Shown: positions 61,730 through 64,000 of the stretch, one piece after another
Layout: every line of letters begins with the position of its first letter
How positions within the stretch are numbered: the stretch's first letter is position 1
Assembly (NCBI GenBank): GCA_965263365.1
Contig: OZ253672.1
Location: forward strand, 62,001 to 126,000
DNA from: CANMUM01 sp965263365
Lineage (GTDB): Bacteria > Pseudomonadota > Alphaproteobacteria > Rhodobacterales > Rhodobacteraceae
Length of the DNA stretch: 64,000 bases
Direction of reading: 5' to 3'
The notes under the pieces: model-generated
Databases searched by the model: none
What the model saw: the letters and a program-made list of their open reading frames with translations, nothing else
What the model was told of the DNA's origin: nothing
Position numbers and translations under genes: made by a program

Positions 61730-62992
61730 ATGTCTTCTAGAAAAATTAAAATTTTTGATACGACGCTAAGAGATGGTGAGCAGGCTCCAGGGGCGACTAT
61801 GCGTGTTAGTGATAAAAGACAAATTGCAGAGCAGCTTGATCATATGGGTGTGGATATTATTGAAGCTGGATTTCCTGCAGCGTCTACTCAAGAATTTAAT
61901 CTCATAAAAGGTCTTGCTGGAATTGTAAGAAAATCCTGTTTGTGCGGATTGGCCCGCGGTAGAGTTTCAGATCTTGAAATTTTATGGGATGCAATAAAAA
62001 ATGCTAAAAAACCTCGAATTCATACATTTGCTGGAACCTCAGCACTCCACCGAAAGCATGTTATGAAAATGTCTAAGAACGAGCTTCTTGATTCCATTAA
62101 AACGAGCGTTTCATGGGCAAGTGAAAGGTGTGATGATGTTCAATGGTCTGCGATGGACGCAACGCGTACTGAAATCAGCTTTTTGATTGATGCTTGTAGG
62201 ACTGCCGTGGACGCAGGTGCCCGTACTATTAATATAGCGGACACTGTAGGGTATTCACTTCCGCAAGATTTTGCGCATCTAATTAAGAAAATTCATGACG
62301 CGATTGGTTTGGACGAATACATTTCGATTTCAGTTCATTGTCATGATGATTTAGGATTAGCCGTTGCAAATTCTATAGCGGCGTTATCTTCAGGAGCTAG
62401 CCAAATTGAATGTACAATTAATGGGCTAGGCGAAAGAGCTGGAAATGCTTCGTTGGAAGAAGTGGCTATTTTGCTTAAAGTTCATGAAAAAGCATTGAAT
62501 AGTTATTCTGAAATAAATTGCCAGATGCTCACACCAATTAGCAAATTAGTTGAACGCTCGTCAAATTGTTTTGTTCAAAAAAATAAGGCGGTAGTTGGTG
62601 AGAATGCATTTGCTCATGAAAGCGGAATTCATCAAGAAGGTTTTTTGAATAATCGAGAAACTTTTGAAATTATATCTCCTAAATTAGTTGGGCGGAAAAA
62701 TTCTGAAATTGTAATGGGTAAACATTCTGGACGTTCCGCGTTAAAGCACAAATTGAAAGTCATGGGCATAGATTTACTTGCCGTCGATTTAGACCAATTG
62801 TGCATGAATATAAAAAGCGCCGCGTCAGAGGGTAAAAAAATTAATGATGAATATATATTGATTGAGGCGCGATCCTTCGTCAACCAGTATGATGAGGCCA
62901 AGGAATTTATGACGGTCACGAGTTCATTAGTTAATAATAGCGACGCAGAACACAATCTGGATCTGAATTCATCAATAATCGAAGAGATGTAA
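61730..62992 (+). CDS. 2-Isopropylmalate synthase-like enzyme without a full regulatory domain
   Basis: 420 residues. The TIM-barrel catalytic domain is complete: FDTTLRDGEQAPGATM, SVHCHDDLGLAVANS, NGLGERAGNASLEEVAIL and AFAHESGIHQEGFLNN, closer to LeuA than to homocitrate synthase NifV. LeuA is about 510-550 residues; here only about 30 residues of the allosteric domain (YILIEARSFVNQYDEA) remain, so feedback control is unlikely. Together with the oxygenase this suggests a secondary-metabolite step that extends a 2-oxo acid. Intact frame. Confidence 0.82.
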   Translation: MSSRKIKIFDTTLRDGEQAPGATMRVSDKRQIAEQLDHMGVDIIEAGFPAASTQEFNLIKGLAGIVRKSCLCGLARGRVSDLEILWDAIKNAKKPRIHTFAGTSALHRKHVMKMSKNELLDSIKTSVSWASERCDDVQWSAMDATRTEISFLIDACRTAVDAGARTINIADTVGYSLPQDFAHLIKKIHDAIGLDEYISISVHCHDDLGLAVANSIAALSSGASQIECTINGLGERAGNASLEEVAILLKVHEKALNSYSEINCQMLTPISKLVERSSNCFVQKNKAVVGENAFAHESGIHQEGFLNNRETFEIISPKLVGRKNSEIVMGKHSGRSALKHKLKVMGIDLLAVDLDQLCMNIKSAASEGKKINDEYILIEARSFVNQYDEAKEFMTVTSSLVNNSDAEHNLDLNSSIIEEM

Positions 62993-63055
62993 ACAGTTCT
63001 GGAAGATCATTTGTTTCTGGATTTGCTACATTAAGATGATATAGGTTTTTTATTT

Positions 63056-63160
63056 ATGAGGGTTGGAATTATCGGAGGAGGTTCCTCAGCTATCGCTGTT
63101 TATGTGGAGTTGGCAAGTCGATTGAAAGACGTTACAAAGAGAAAATACCAAAAATGCTAA
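63056..63160 (+). pseudogene. FAD/NAD(P)-binding enzyme, N-terminal fragment
   Basis: 34 codons: MRVGIIGGGSSAIAVYVELA, a classical GxGxxG-type dinucleotide-binding start, behind a ribosome-like site and 63 bases after the LeuA-like gene. The frame ends where acyltransferase sequence begins, so the rest was lost by rearrangement near 63130. Confidence 0.7.
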
Positions 63161-63570
63161 TCACATTTTCAGGACAAATTGCAATATTATCATTTTTTAT
63201 ATTAGTTGCAGTATGCTTTAGGCTTGGCTATCGTACGGTTGAAGAATTATTTTTCATGGTTGATTTGTTGGTGGTGACATGTGTTATGTTCTTGTTTGTA
63301 AACCTTCACTATAAAGAATCAAAATTCAAAAATAGGCTGATTAGAACACCTTTTTTGATTTTGGGAGATATGTCATATAGTTTGTATCTAACACATGCGC
63401 CAATAATTCATATCGTGTGGTTGATACTGTGTTTGGGTGATAGCAATAAAAACGAACAATTTGCTATTCTAACTGTTTGTGCAATTCCAGTCTCTCTTTT
63501 CGTAGGATATCTATTTTACTCAATATTTGAGCGACCATTCATGTCTCACATTTCCAATACAAAAAGATAA
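63154..63570 (+). pseudogene. Acyltransferase 3 family protein, C-terminal fragment
   Basis: About 138 codons with four membrane helices and the closing motif FLILGDMSYSLYLTHAPIIH followed by FYSIFERPF, typical of the C-terminus of OafA/YrhL-type acyltransferases (full length about 350-650 residues). The N-terminal part is absent; it joins the FAD-enzyme fragment directly. Confidence 0.78.
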
Positions 63571-63616
63571 GATGGTATCATGAGGTCAATAATTTAACAT
63601 AAGAAAATTTATAGAA

Positions 63617-63628
63617 TGTATATACATA
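63617..63628. promoter_or_regulatory. Palindrome upstream of mazEF
   Basis: ATGTATATACAT is a perfect 12-bp palindrome lying 2 bases before the -35 box; a probable operator for autoregulation by the MazE-MazF complex. Confidence 0.5.
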
Positions 63629-63630
63629 GT

Positions 63631-63659
63631 TGACACACACCCTTTCTTTTGCTATGTTT
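63631..63659 (+). promoter_or_regulatory. Promoter of mazEF
   Basis: Consensus TTGACA (63631-63636), exactly 17 bases, then TATGTT (63654-63659), about 25 bases before the mazE ATG at 63685. Confidence 0.78.
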
Positions 63660-63684
63660 TGTGAAATCAGTAAGGAATTTTATC

Positions 63685-63927
63685 ATGCAAGTTCAAGTCA
63701 AGAAATGGGGCAATAGTGCGTCGGTTCGTTTGCCAAGTGGTGTGCTCGAAGATGCGGGTCTAAAACTTGATGATTATGTTGATATTCGTCACGAAGATGG
63801 GCGCATTATCATTGAACCGGTGGTTGTAAAGCCCTATGCGCTTGGCGTTATGCTTGGTGCCATTTCAGATGAAAACCTTCATTCTGAAAAACTCACAGAC
63901 GCTCCTATTGGAAACGAGTGGATTTAA
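63685..63927 (+). CDS. mazE: Antitoxin MazE-like (AbrB/MazE family)
   Basis: 80 residues from ATG 63685, MQVQVKKWGNSASVRLPSGV, then EDGRIIIEPV: the swapped-hairpin AbrB DNA-binding fold of MazE, with an acidic C-terminal tail to bind the toxin. TAAGGA precedes this ATG; a longer frame upstream covers the promoter and is rejected. It overlaps the toxin gene as TAATG. Confidence 0.9.
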   Translation: MQVQVKKWGNSASVRLPSGVLEDAGLKLDDYVDIRHEDGRIIIEPVVVKPYALGVMLGAISDENLHSEKLTDAPIGNEWI

Positions 63928-64000
63928 TGCCGGCTTATATCCCAAAGCAAGGCGATATCGTTTGGTTAGAGTTTAATCCTCAGGCAGGCCATGAGCAAGC
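63927..64000 (+). CDS. mazF: MazF/PemK-family toxin (partial)
   Basis: The first 24 codons, MPAYIPKQGDIVWLEFNPQA GHEQ in sequence, are typical of MazF/ChpB ribonucleases (GDIVWLEFNPxxGHEQ). The gene leaves the window at the right edge. Confidence 0.9.
   Translation, partial: MPAYIPKQGDIVWLEFNPQAGHEQ

Noticed and set aside
1..64000. CRISPR array
   Set aside because: No run of regularly spaced identical direct repeats; the only dense repeats are the RTX codons and short palindromes.

Overview
The window looks like a low-GC member of the Rhodobacterales (Alphaproteobacteria). The left side has a gene order typical of that group: the sdhCDAB operon with two small lipoprotein genes between sdhA and sdhB, then mesaconyl-CoA hydratase, a DUF1737 protein, an NnrU-family protein, a malyl-CoA thioesterase and malate dehydrogenase. 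This links the TCA cycle to the ethylmalonyl-CoA pathway. The assignment rests on remembered synteny and protein motifs, not on a search.

1-14.7 kb is ordinary chromosome: sdh/mch/mcl2/mdh, rpsT, mutM, xseB-ispA-dxs, and a peptidase pair ending at tRNA-Leu(UAA). 14.73-26.77 kb is a decayed prophage in the 3' end of that tRNA, bounded by a 17-bp direct repeat (attL/attR) with matching integrase arm-type repeats inside both ends. It has a lambda-type head module and a P2-type contractile-tail module. Two large internal deletions (integrase joined to terminase; tail protein I joined to tape measure), a nonsense codon in the integrase, and frameshifts in portal and gpJ make it non-functional. Two reverse-strand cargo genes sit between structural genes and share a 16-bp upstream sequence. 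26.9-39.3 kb is chromosome again: pyrophosphatase, mfd, xth, dksA, a PIN protein, an RlmI-like methyltransferase, an amino-acid ABC transporter without an ATPase gene, and a FadL porin.

39.3-64 kb is mosaic accessory DNA. It holds an IS66 relic enclosing an acetyltransferase gene, metZ, an RTX protein and tRNA-Trp (the last three between 44-bp inverted repeats). It also has relics of IS6, Tn3, IS3, IS110 and IS1595 elements, a yefM-yoeB module, and a three-gene operon (stand-alone adenylation enzyme, TmpA-like membrane flavoprotein, enoyl-CoA hydratase). A set of unrecognised genes follows, then an intact 2.53-kb IS1595-family element with a perfect 8-bp target duplication and a rhuM-like passenger gene overlapping the transposase. 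Last come a broken biosynthetic locus (2OG-Fe(II) oxygenase, isopropylmalate-synthase-like enzyme, FAD-enzyme and acyltransferase fragments) and mazEF at the right edge.

The most unusual items are the tnp-rhuM transposon, the adenylation/membrane-flavoprotein operon, the paired prophage cargo genes, and tandem TGTGATCACA palindromes upstream of sdhC.
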